The notes below the pieces were generated by a model. The model had not been told where the DNA came from, made no database searches, and saw nothing but the letters and a program-made list of their open reading frames with translations. From positions 744,001-808,000 of the forward strand of contig JABWDB010000067.1 in NCBI GenBank assembly GCA_019614645.1: DNA of 64,000 nt, given 5' to 3'. This document shows, one piece after another, positions 13,852-24,640 of the stretch. A program made the position numbers and the translations under genes. This stretch comes from Stratiolaelaps scimitus (lineage: Eukaryota; Arthropoda; Arachnida; Mesostigmata; Laelapidae). The stretch's first letter is position 1. Each line of letters begins with the position of its first letter.

Positions 13852-14610
13852 CTAGACTGTGGTGATGACTAGACTGCCTTGTGGCATTTGGCCTTCTAAA
13901 TTCTGTTGAACGACAGGTCGTTCTTTTGACAACGTCAGTGATTGGGAAGGAGGTGTCAGACCGGATGGGACCTCTAACCGTGTGGAAAGACAGGGGCGCG
14001 TCCGGCACAGTCTACTAATTGGAAGAAGGCCATATATCTGACACTGGATCCCCGCGGTTCCTTCCAACAATCCACTGTAGAGCGTCGGTGTGAATGACTT
14101 CCGCGCTACGACTAATAGCTTTATAGCCACTCCCCCAGATTGATATGCCGTTGCAGAGAAGTACGAACAATTTGGGGTGGAAAAAAGGAGACTTTCGACA
14201 GCAAATCCTTGCCCCTTGAGACATGGGATGGACGCGATGACTGTATAATATTTGCGTGCCATGATCCTAGAATGAACATGCCATTTAATGCGCTTATGAA
14301 ACATTAACTTATGGTATTTAGTACTCGGCCGAAAATGAATCCGCTCCCCATAGATTTGAACTGGATCGGCTCGTATTGCTCTTTGAGACATGCGGAACAA
14401 AATAGGATCAAAAAACTTGACTACAGGGCCAAACAACTCGAAAGGTTTTAACAGTATCCTCCCTGCTTGTATGCAGGATTTCAGCGAAGATGGACGAATG
14501 CGAAATAGTTGTGACGTGCCACCGGCATGGGTAATCGTCTTACAGCAATCGCCGGCTGATACCTTGAGCAATATGCGGTTTATGAGGATGATGAACATGA
14601 GGGGTTCCAT
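13852..14610 (-). pseudogene. LINE reverse transcriptase fragment, decayed
   Basis: The 252-residue frame begins MEPLMFIILINRILLKVSAG, which matches in order and spacing the RT block before the catalytic box of the LINE fragment at 37742-38740 (ILGPFMFVTFINPILVKISA). The expected YADD box is replaced by a HAGG-like sequence, so catalysis is lost. After roughly residue 80 the conserved LINE C-terminal region moves between frames: a segment LFVLLCNGISIWGSGYKAIS is read in another frame at 14224-14015, showing frameshifts. The family's RT would copy its RNA at the target site; this copy is dead. The long open frame is probably partly chance. The family call rests on motif order and similarity to the other copies here. 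Confidence 0.55.
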
Positions 14611-15185
14611 AATAGATAATTGCAGCGTTCTGATGTTGATCTCATCTCAAGATGATTCGATGTCGCCTACCTCAAGCGACTGTCTTTTATCGGACAGCTA
14701 TAACTGAAGTCAGTCAATGACAGTGGAATCACAGCCAAGACACTTGACCGTCTGCAAGAAAAAAAACTGTTTCAAAGGAAGTTTCAAGCGGTAATACCGT
14801 TCAAAAAGACCCAAGACAAAATACTGTCCTGGTAGTTTATTGAAATGAGGTGCCGACTGTCAGAACCTCTCAAAGTCTTTAGATAAGTAATCAATTAGTG
14901 AAATCTATCGGTAGCTAAGTGAAAACCTTCGGTCACCTTTGAGAGATTCAGATTTCAATAATCAAAACCTCCTTTGACTTTCCTCAGCAGGATCCATAGT
15001 AAAAATACGCCAAACAGATGGAAACAGAAGCGAACAAGGGTTCAAGAGGATAGTTTTCGTTCTGCTTGCTAGGGACACACGTAGCTCCAACACTCCAGGT
15101 GGCCTTAGTTGAGTCCATCGACTTCTGAATTTCAACCTCCTGTCATCAGTGAGATGGAGCTGCCCATGAATTTATTCATTCATAT

Positions 15186-15232
15186 ATTGGTTTATTTACG
15201 GAACTGCAATTGTACAAACTCTTAAGTTCTCG
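15186..15232 (-). repeat. SINE family B tail fragment
   Basis: The inverted form of the family B tail (TTGGTTTATTTACGGAACTG, CAATTGTACAAACTCTTAAG) aligns with the reverse complement of 16671-16725. Confidence 0.5.
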
Positions 15233-16292
15233 TTAACACGTAGAGAAGAATCGGTGGAGTGTCCAGTGTATGCCTACCACTGTGTAGAATAGATGGGGGG
15301 TGTTGAACTGCCGTATTAATTCGGCCACATGATCAGTTTGTTTTAGGCTCCCGAAATGGTTACGATACAATGTTATAGAACGATTGTATATCGGAGTATC
15401 TGTCTATATCTAAAAAGGCGACAATAGTAAGCCAATTTTCATTCCCGAGAACCCGTTTTAATGTACCATCTATATGACTCTTGATCATCAAGTCAAGCCT
15501 CAATGTATAATGTGATCACATTTTGCAAACCCCAAATATTGTAGTGAGGATTGTACTTCGCTATTACATATATATAACCGCTCATTTTAGAAGGTAATTT
15601 AGTAAATCGTAATTTTAAGCAAAGATGTCACTTCTTGTAAAATGTTCCTTGCTGATTAAACATCTCATTACAACATAGGGATAATGCTGAAACTAGACTT
15701 TACAAATAAATTATTTAAAAAAAAGTATATCGGTCTCTCTTTGGTGACCGTTATTTAGAGCACAAACAGAGTGGAGAACGCTCGAAAAGACAGTTTTTGC
15801 CTTCTTGACTACAATAGCGCGACTCTTCCGTACTCCAAACCTGCTAGAAATATAATATATATATTTATATCTGTGCCTCTTGATGTGCTTAGGCATGCCT
15901 CATTTATTTATTTGGGTAAGCCACCGCATGTATAACTAAACAAACATTATTCCTAAAACATGAATGGGATTTTCTATATTTCAATGCATGATGTAACATA
16001 CATTATACGTTCTAGTTACCATTCTTCTACAGAATTTCTTTTGCATCAAGGGCACGTCGTTATATTTTCGATGTCCATGTTGCTAGTGTTGTATGTCATT
16101 TACATATTCCTATTATTAATGCGTACCCCCCCTCCCCCCCCAGCAGCACTGGCGTGTGTTCCAAATTCGAGGAGACATGCCAAATATATCATGCAGCATT
16201 TTATCCCTCAGCCCTATCGTTAGATAACATTCCGAGATAACCTTCATTCAGCAATGTTTTTCAAAATATGTTGAATACATTTTTAAAACGTT

Positions 16293-16318
16293 TATATATA
16301 TATATATATATATATATA
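16293..16318. repeat. (TA)n microsatellite
   Basis: A 26-bp uninterrupted TA dinucleotide tract. Confidence 0.95.
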
Positions 16319-16670
16319 CGTCCTGTACCTGAGAGAGATGATGAAATAAAACAAATAGATTATTAATGCGTTCATAATTGCTTTTATTGTCATTTTTGTA
16401 GACCTCATCTTCCATCTAATTTGATTAATTGTCACATCACAATTAAGTTTTCTCCATGCGGCTACCAGTCAACGTTCACTCTTCCTTACCTTTTCTCACT
16501 GTTGTGCCTAGGATATCGTGCGGCGTCCTAATGTCCTAGCAGCCTTCTAAAAAGCGTTCTAAGTGATATGCTCAATGCTTTTGTCTTTTAAAACGAATAC
16601 CCTGTATTTCGCGTCCATGTTAACATCTACATTGTCACTTTTTTTTCCAAGGGTGCACTTGTCTCTACTC

Positions 16671-16725
16671 CTTAAGCATTGTGAAATTGCAGCTCCTTTA
16701 ATAAACCAATAAAGCTTTACCTATA
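16671..16725 (+). repeat. SINE family B tail
   Basis: Contains CTTAAGCATTGTGAAATTGC followed by AGCTCCTTTAATAAACCA and AATAAAGCTTTACC, matching the tail of the copy at 11610-11707. The tRNA-like head is missing. Confidence 0.55.
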
Positions 16726-17069
16726 CCCCCTATTTGGTATATTTATTAGTTAGCTCTCTCTCTATATTGTTTGTGTCACTGTTGTTAATTATATCTGTCT
16801 CCAACATTGATAGAGAGATCATTTGCTCACCTGTCGAGCGTATCATTTGTCTCTGGTTCCCTAGTATCTCCGTAGTAATCATAATTCTCTTCTTTTTCTT
16901 TTATTGTATTACCTTTATTAACTTTGTTGCATTCATACAATTTAGCATTCATACAACTCACCCAAAATCTTTCGCTTCTACAAACTCTGTTGCGCTCATA
17001 TAACTATGATACCTATATACAGTATTTCCCATAGGGAAGTAATAGCCTCGTGAAACGCCGATTGTTGAG

Positions 17070-17072
<3 letters not shown>

Positions 17073-17117
<45 letters not shown>
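17073..17117. repeat. (TA)n microsatellite
   Basis: A 45-bp pure TA tract, one of the longest in the window. It creates a spurious poly(Ile-Tyr) reading frame on the minus strand. Confidence 0.95.
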
Positions 17118-17121
<4 letters not shown>

Positions 17122-18089
17122 ACTTCTTGTGAAGGCAACAACCGTCAAAACTTAATGGACCAACGAAATGCTGGTCCGTGGCGCAAATGCGACACTGTAC
17201 ATTTTCTGGACTCGACGACGCGTTGAAATTCATTGCTCTGGGCGCACCGTACACGTTATAATAATGCGATATTTCCTACATCTGAGAAGGCTGAGGTCTC
17301 GACTATGAGATTAGCGCGTATTTTTGAGAACAAGGTAGCTACTGCCTATCGGATCGGCCATAAAGACTGAAAATTCGTCCTAGTCTTTGTCGTTTTGTTC
17401 CTGATTTTGAACCATTTTGACCTTGTGGACTTCTAGAATTCTAACAATTAAAATTTAAACAGTGTATTACTCCTTGTGTAGTGTGATATGGTTACAGTTC
17501 GTCTATTCGTGGTACTACAACTTCGCTCACCTTTTCGAGCATACTCCGATGTTTAGGAACTGGTAAAGCCCGCACCAACTCACCACAAGCGCTTATTTAT
17601 GTTTTTATACGGACGGTATGACAGACAAGGCTGTCATTTAGAATAAAGAAATGTACACATATTTTAGTCTTCTTAGTGGCTGAAATGTGCGTCCAAAAGA
17701 TGAGTAGTGTCCAAAACGAGCAAATCCATGTTCAAAAGTGTATGTAACACATCATAATAAACATGACCATAAAAGCCGTACTAAAAGATACATGACCAGC
17801 GCATGATACAAAACTATTCAAAAGTATTCTGTTGAGGCTATCCTATGCAGACGTCCATATTATTAGAGGTGTATCACCACCCGAACATTACATAAAATAT
17901 TTAATTGCACACATGTGACCTACATTTTTTATACACAAATAGTTCAATGTTTAGCAGCTTTCTTCACTTCGCAACCGAACCTTTTTGCTGAGGTGAGAGA
18001 TCGAATCTCGCGAGGGAGCCAACGGTCCCAGATGACCGGGAGGCGGTAAGCTAGGGCATGGCGTCTAGACCCTTTAACAGTAAATGGCC

Positions 18090-18822
18090 TTACAAATTCC
18101 GTCTTTCGTCGGGTTGTGCGTCTTTCAATGGGAGTGATGGCAAAGGAGATGTCATTCGGTATTTTTCCCCTAAGTATCTTGAATGCAAGGGGAGCAGTCT
18201 GGATCGTGCATAACTCCTCGATTTGATGGAGGTTAAGGCTCTCCAGAACATCAGAAACGGAGTCCCTACGATGCTGGCCAAAATAGCTCCAAGGGCACCA
18301 TTTTGAATGACATCGCCCCTGTGAAGAGTTCCTCTCAAACCTCCGCCCCCCGAATTGTTATACCATAGCATAGTAACGGGACGAGCAGCATTTTATAAGC
18401 TAGAAGCGGACCCTCGACTGGTATTCTCAAACTCTTGAGCCGTCTTTGTCAGCCGATGACCGCATAGCACTTCGAAGCCAGTTCACTCATGTGGTCTTTC
18501 CAACCAAGTGTGTCCCGGATAGTTTGGCCAAGCATTTGACAGTAGGGGACAACGAAACCGGTAAAGCACAGAGTTGGACTGACTGAATTTGTGTTAGCCT
18601 CCGTGGCGCCCGAAAGAGGGTGATGACCGTCTTGCTTGCATTTATAGCCAGTCCTAATTTCTCAAAGATTCCGATCACCTCTTCAACTCTATCAACTGCC
18701 ACTTGAATGTCACGTCGAGCCGACGACGAAGGAACCCGAAACAAAAGAAAACTATATTTTTTCATCGTTTTTTTGTTCGTAGCTGAATTATATCGCGATA
18801 GCACTGGCAGCCTGAAACTCAA
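18090..18822 (-). pseudogene. LINE reverse transcriptase C-terminal fragment, decayed
   Basis: The minus-strand frame at 18822-18487 contains DRVEEVIGIFEKLGLAINAS followed by KTVITLF. This is the block that follows the YADD box in Jockey/I/R1-type LINE reverse transcriptases. The copy at 37742-38740 has the parallel DKVEEVVKMFRRFG in the same position, so the two belong to one family. A second minus-strand frame (18371-18090) continues with WRALTSIKSRSYARSRLLPL, typical of the region after RT, separated by a frameshift. The fragment is 5'-truncated, lacks the catalytic box and is not functional. Confidence 0.6.
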
Positions 18823-21195
18823 AGCTTTTAGCTCTCACAATGTTAATCGTTTCCAGTTGTTGAAGCTTCATGCGAGAGAGTTTCAGCCACTTTGTAGTAC
18901 ACTTTGTGAGTTTTTGAGACTGAAATGATTTCAGGAAAAGCGCAATGGTGACAGCTGAGAGCGAAGCGTGGTACTCGTTGAATTCGCATGATGATGACGA
19001 TGATGATGATAAATATCACCTCTCGATGGCAGGGACTCGAGTGTGACGAGTACAGTTGTAAAGAAATTACAGTAGTTCTGTAGTAGTTGTCAAAGTATTA
19101 CGTTGACTTGTGACAAGATCGGGTTGACAGAGCACTTTCAGCACGACATCACGTGTAAGCAGGCAAGCGTATGTAAATTACCGTGTTCTAAATGCATCGT
19201 CCCTACTCGAAGGTAATCAGAAACAGACTAAGTGAGAGAGAGGGAGAGAGAGAGAGAAGTTGACAGCACTAAGGAGGACCTTCTGGCCATTTGTCTTTTT
19301 GACACAATTAGCTTTCACTGTTGTCGTAGCGGAAGCACCGGTGATACAAACAACGAACTGAAGAGCACCTGAATCAGTAAAGGGAGTTAAGTATTGTTAA
19401 CATTCAATGTCACAGGCTCGAGGTTCTTTCCGTACTGTAGTAAATTGCTTCCCGCTGAGATTAAATGTGCAATCACTACTGCAAAGTATGATTGAGATTT
19501 AGATATGTCACGGTACGCTGTTTTGAGATAGTCACTAGCTGCTATGAATTTTGTCAATAATTACATTATTCATTAATTACATTACGTTCGGTTAGTTGAG
19601 AAGGGGTCGTCCATCTTCCAATGGTAGAGTTTTAATTTATATTGTAATAAAATATTTTTACATTGGTGTATCATAGAACATTAAATGATTACTGTCAAAC
19701 CCGACATCCACTCAGATCAGGGAATTTGACAAACTATGGAAAACCGTTTGAATTATTTTCCTACCTCTTAAGACGATTCGCAATCTTTTTGAGGTATGTC
19801 GTAAAATGGAAAGACTGGATACGGTTTTTAAGGTTTTCCTTCATAATTGACGTAATTCGTACAATCAAGTTCAACCTGGCGTATTCCGTTCAATTTTCTC
19901 TGCTGTCCTCGACATGTTCATATCTCCGCCACGTCTATAGCTGCAAGAAAATCAGAAATGCGATTCCCTGAAGGCTGTACGAGGAACTTGGAATACTCGT
20001 CGTCTAAGCCATGAGGAACAATAAAAAGACAAAAATTATGCTCTACGTAGTAAACCTATAAACTAGTATGACTCATAAGGCCTGTTTCAACAACTGTAAT
20101 CGAAATAAGACACAATTTTGGTCATTAGATCATAATCATCGTTTTTATCGGTTTTGTCAACCAGAAGCTCTTGTGAAGACGCTGATGATATATTGAGATC
20201 CTGTCTCCTTTTAGTAGGTGTGGAGGGTTGATCATCCGTTACGCCAAGTATTAGCAGCCGTCGACGTGGTAGGATCCTATGCTCGTTCCTCGAGAAACGT
20301 TAGGCTTTCTGCGCAGTTTTGATGTTCTCGCCTTGGCGATCTCAAGAAAACTTTTCCTGGAAGCTGATTGAAGAACGCTTCATCCCGATATTCATAAATC
20401 CACGCATTTATCACTTTTGCGAAAACTAAAAGTGCTACTTTATTTAACCAAATGCCCTGTTGATTATGGTATTGGCATGATCCAGTTGTATCTCGCACGG
20501 TCACGCTTATTGTCCCGAATCGAAGGAGGTGTCCCTCACGTGACACTACGAAATCCAAGGAAGAAAAGCGTAAAAAGCCTACCTTGGCGTAGTCGTTGAG
20601 AACGACAAAGAACGCTGGCCGCTGACTGAGCTATTCCTATTACTGCTATGGCTTTGGGTATAACGACAGCCCCTCACTTATTTTGACTTTTCCTTAGTTC
20701 TGCTGATGCTGCAGACTCATTGCTTCACAGTTCCGCCTAGTGCTACTAACTCTGTCGTTGAACGACTTAGTGGTGTATGGCCGCCGGTGGGAGGTGGGTT
20801 CCGCACCCATTCCCAAGGGACACGCTACTCTGCGCTGGCGTTGCTCGGTTAGTTTTGCGGATGATCGCAACTTTCTAAGTCTGACTGTGCAATTTAGCTA
20901 TGAATTTGACAATCGGGTTGTGGATTCGCGACGCATGCCAATGTCGGAAAGAACCGCTCCATTTTTTCATGCAAACTGGTTATATAGCTGCCAAGGAACT
21001 AATCTACGAATAATATTTAATATTAGCTGTTTACACTGCTGTAAGGCGAGAGGAATACACCTGTCAGCGGGAACGACAAGTAATTCGTACAACGAACGTG
21101 TCCAGAGGGGTCGCCAGATTGAACAGCATCAACAATCGGAAGCAAAGAGTAGCCCCCGCTTAGCGTGCGTCTGAATAAAGCGATCTTGGTCCCTA

Positions 21196-21236
<41 letters not shown>

Positions 21237-22214
21237 CTATCTTAGCCGCACTCTGTTGCTGTCAGTAAAAATGAAGTCTTCCTATCTTATAATGTCGACT
21301 TAACGAAATGTCTATTTATATACAGATTTCGGCAGAGTGAGAAGCAGTCGCCTTGATTTTGATTACAAGGCCCAGTCCAATGCCTTCAGATGATCACTAA
21401 TTTGGGTGTATATGGAAGGCCTATAAATGGTTATTGGCAGACGACGAAAAGAGTCTGTGAAACAACACAAAAAAATTCGGATTTTGTCAGATTTGAAGGT
21501 GATACACTCCCCAGTGCGTAAGCTGCGAAAAATCTAGTACCAAATTCACAGATTTCCACATTTGATGTTTTTCAAATAATTTCTCCATACAAGCGACGAC
21601 TCACAAGAAGCACATATTTCTGAAATGATATGTTGTAGGCCAGAGCCTCTTAAGTACAACGTGTCGGCATGAGATACACGTTCGACACAAAAGGGACACA
21701 AACTCGACTTATCTTACTTGCTCAAGAAACAGGCAAAGGTCATAGTCAAAATACTCTGAAGATCGCCAAATTTTACATTTTCTCTCTCAGGTAGTTATTA
21801 GTGGTTATTTTTAGCCATTGATTGCATTGCGGCGATTATTATTGTACTGTTTTGCATAGCTTGGTAGAAGTACAAGTCTTACCTAACTACATGTCGTTAA
21901 TTGTTTCCTCTATCTGTCGAAGTATCTTGGCAGTGTGTTTGTCGCCACGCGACGTCAGCGGCGGTTACTTTACTGGTTATCTCATTCCGTTGGATCAGCA
22001 GTGAAAGCAGGGCATCCATCCAGAGTGGGTCCGGAGTAAACGGCTTGCCTTTTTCTTATATCCTTCCGCATTCGGCTATGAATTGCTGATCAGCCGTAGT
22101 GGATCTGACAGCTGAGGAGCGAGGTCTAAAGCTGGCCCGCCACAGAGACTTTGATTGCTCACGTGGCAGACCACCATCCCTATATATGTATTGCTATACT
22201 AACTGGATACTCAC
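18823..22214. other. Intronic sequence, no gene recognised
   Basis: Contains a GAT/GATGAC trinucleotide stretch near 18988-19012, a (GA)n tract near 19230-19258 and a (TA)n array at 21198-21232. A 144-residue frame at 20740-21174 begins with GTG, has no recognisable domain and is not called. Confidence 0.4.
21198..21232. repeat. (TA)n microsatellite
   Basis: A 35-bp pure TA tract. Confidence 0.95.
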
Positions 22215-22328
22215 TTTGAGTTGCGGAGGGGGTCTGGCGAAGTAGGCACTGCTGCTGCGGTTGGGCAGAGTCAGGCGGCGTGTGGCCAATGTTGCTGCTG
22301 CTGCTGCCGTCGGCCCTATGAACCTCAT
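22215..22328 (-). CDS. Candidate first coding exon of an unidentified minus-strand gene (presequence-like)
   Basis: The minus-strand segment starts at an ATG in a good context (CACCATGAGG) and encodes 38 residues ending in phase 0 at a good donor (CTCAAA|GTGAGTATC). The peptide has no acidic residue and is rich in Ala, Arg, Ser and Leu (TAAAAATLATRRLTLPNRSS), which fits a mitochondrial presequence. The frame stays open upstream to another ATG at 22406, giving a more acidic 26-residue extension, so the start is uncertain. A GCA/CAG codon run encodes the Ala tract. I could not identify a downstream exon at lower coordinates. It could be a real first exon nested antisense in the MICU intron, or a chance open segment next to a donor-like site. 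Confidence 0.3.
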
Positions 22329-23684
22329 GGTGCTCTCTAACATCATGAGATGGATACACACGATCATACGCGTGTCTTCTTCCAGCTCTGAGTGGTCCTT
22401 TTCCATTCCTTCCGCTATGTCATGTCTAGCGTAGCAGAGCAAAAGCTGGATTTCTAGTTTGGTTTCCAGTCTGATACCTGCAGATGTAACGTTCTAGGAT
22501 ACACTATGATACCCAATACGTGTTCATTTGCTGATCAGCTTCATAGTTGGCCTTCATAGAGAGAGATGACAAGGTAGAATGCATTGTGTGAAAAACATTC
22601 CGAAGGAAATAAAAGTGCAGCCATCCCTACTAATTCTTGGATTATACCCCTGATTTATTAACAACTGGATTAACCCTGTTGATCTCCTACAGCTTAACGG
22701 TGCAATCGGTAGGATTTACACCGCTCCATAAGTCTTCTTCAGCTCCTCCAGGATCAAACATTCCGTACGAGTACCAGTATAACTAGAATTTCGCCAGTCT
22801 CGACGCTTCACGAACATCCATTATTTAGTATGAGGTTGTCAAGGATGAAATGCTGGATTATGAGTTTCAACTTTATGGGTTTCTTGGCAAACAAAACACC
22901 TATTTTATAATTTAACTATACACCTGTGCTGCAAACACACCTAGCCATTTCAATGGCAATTTATCAATTTCACTAGTACAAAAGTCCCGGGCCACGATGG
23001 TCGATGGAATGAGTTTTTAAACAAAGAAGACAAGTAGTCTTTTACACTCTTAGCTTTTACGGAATGTCTTCTTTAACAAATGTATTTAATTGATTATTAT
23101 TATATTTGATAGATTTTTATTTTATTCAATATACTATATATTTTTTATATATAAAAATAAAAAAATATCATTATTATTAAAGTAAAACTTATCATCAAAT
23201 TGTACGTATAGCATGTCGTGCCAGTGTTTGTATTTGCGTGTTTGATACGGAATCCTTTAAAAAAAGACGGTAAAAAGACATGACTCTGCTAGTGAAAGTG
23301 CAGAATAAGTTTGCACGCGGATTAGAACGAAAATGCGGACAGGCATACACCTTATCGATATATAAGTAATCGATATCAAATTTAAACTGGTGCAATTTCC
23401 ACTGGGAGATTAGCATACACTTGACACTTGACGGGCTCATCCCATCAACTTTTCCTCGTCTGTGGGTTTTTGTGTACTTCATTGTTGCCCGGCACCAGTC
23501 GAAGTTCATAGCGTTCGGGACATGGAGACCAAAAATGCGATATTATTCTACATTGTCTATTTCCCTATTTTCGTGCCGAAAATGTGAAACTGTACGAGTG
23601 GTATGTGCCATTGTAGGAGAATGTTTAGTATTCGCACGAATCTGTCGATGGCTGTAAACTGGAAATGGTTTAATCGCATCAAGA
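22329..23684. other. Intronic sequence, no gene recognised
   Basis: AT-rich filler with a very AT-rich patch at about 23080-23180. Overlapping short frames on both strands near 23195-23780 show no domain. Confidence 0.4.
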
Positions 23685-24450
23685 TTTGAGATTTGGATGT
23701 GAATGACAAGGAACGTCCCGGACAGCCTCAAGAGACGGACGACGAAATTTTCGTGGATCTCTGAAATCGAAATGCAGTACAATCAGCTCAAGAGTTTGCT
23801 GCTGCTCAGCTGGGGGTAGCATTGTTAGCTATAGTGCGTTGAGCTCTACATGAGTTCGGAATGTAGAGCTCTATAAGAGGAATGACGGAAAGTGGGTGTG
23901 TCACATGAACTCAACAAAGATGAGCCACAGAGACCCGTCTCACTATTTGCTCGCTCAGCAAACAAGGACGAATATTGTGTACACAATTATTACGGACGAT
24001 GAAAACTTTATTTCCTACGAGTATCCTCAACGAAAAATGTGAGTGGTTAGACCTACGGTTCACAGCCATAACGTAATATCGCTCACTTGCTGGGATCAGA
24101 AGTGGGTGCTCTATTATGAACTGTTCGAAACGGTGGCGAAACGGTCAACGCAGACTGTTCAGACGCAGGACACAATTCAGCAAACGGAGCCGACAAATAG
24201 ATAGGGAAGGGCCATCGAGGGACAGAGGATGGTGGGGAGTGGTATTGCAACGTTGCCCATTGTTCTTTGCCGACCCGCCTTACTGTAACCGATCGCAGCT
24301 GACGAATTCTACCAATGCGGAGTATAGCTCAGACAATTCTCCATCACATTAGCAGCTATTCAAATACGTGGAGCAAGGCATGCGGGGAAGGCGGTTCAAG
24401 ACAGAATCGGAGGTCCGGCTGGGTGAATGGATCGCCTACCGTGATTATTT
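23685..24450 (+). pseudogene. Decayed mariner transposase, second (older) lineage
   Basis: Translated with frame changes, this region carries an ordered set of mariner blocks. DVNDKERPGQP lies at the HTH2/linker junction near 23694. KWVCHMNS corresponds to the WVPHEL linker signature. TDDENFISYEYPQRK corresponds to the first catalytic-Asp block (TGDEKWI...). CWDQKWVLYYELFE is the WWDxxGVxYYELL block near 24090. QGMRGRRFKTESEV resembles the C-terminal GxRF segment near 24370. The intervening sequence has stops and frameshifts, and neither terminal repeats nor a TA duplication could be assigned. It differs from the mariner copies at 31628-34241 and 45671-46363, so at least two mariner lineages invaded this intron. 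Confidence 0.65.
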
Positions 24451-24502
24451 ATGCATCGACCCTAATATTAACGACCCAACAGTTGGCAAACGAATGAAAT
24501 TG

Positions 24503-24640
24503 GCTGACATAAAACAGCTGAGGAGGATCATAAAACAGGAAGAAATGTTTGACGAAATGTTCAATGTTGTACTTCACTCGAGTGGCAGGGCTGGCTATTT
24601 CGTAAAACCGAATCTCGTGGCTCACAATAGGAATAGTTAA
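24503..24640 (+). other. Unidentified coding-like segment, copy 1
   Basis: The end of an open frame (from 24368) encodes ADIKQLRRIIKQEEMFDEMF followed by ...FVKPNLVAHN and a stop. A diverged copy lies at 27379-27528. Shared residues include KQL, R, I, EEMF, N, S, R, G and KP with near-constant spacing, so the protein reading is probably meaningful. It follows the decayed mariner remnant but does not match a mariner C-terminus I know. I do not recognise the family. Confidence 0.35.

Larger units (their letters stand above)
14611..18089. other. Intronic sequence with SINE tails and (TA)n arrays
   Basis: Holds family B SINE tails, two (TA)n arrays, a C-rich run near 16129-16141, and AT-rich filler. 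A frame around 16734-17003 with hydrophobic residues has no start context or neighbours that support a gene. A GATCGAATCTCGCG block near 18000 resembles a decayed B box. Confidence 0.4.

Noticed and set aside
16958..17254. Minus-strand frame with poly(Ile-Tyr)
   Set aside because: The frame exists only because of the (TA)n tract; the same applies to frames at 27528-27756.
20740..21174. 144-residue plus-strand frame
   Set aside because: GTG start, no domain, no splice sites and no repeat relationship found.
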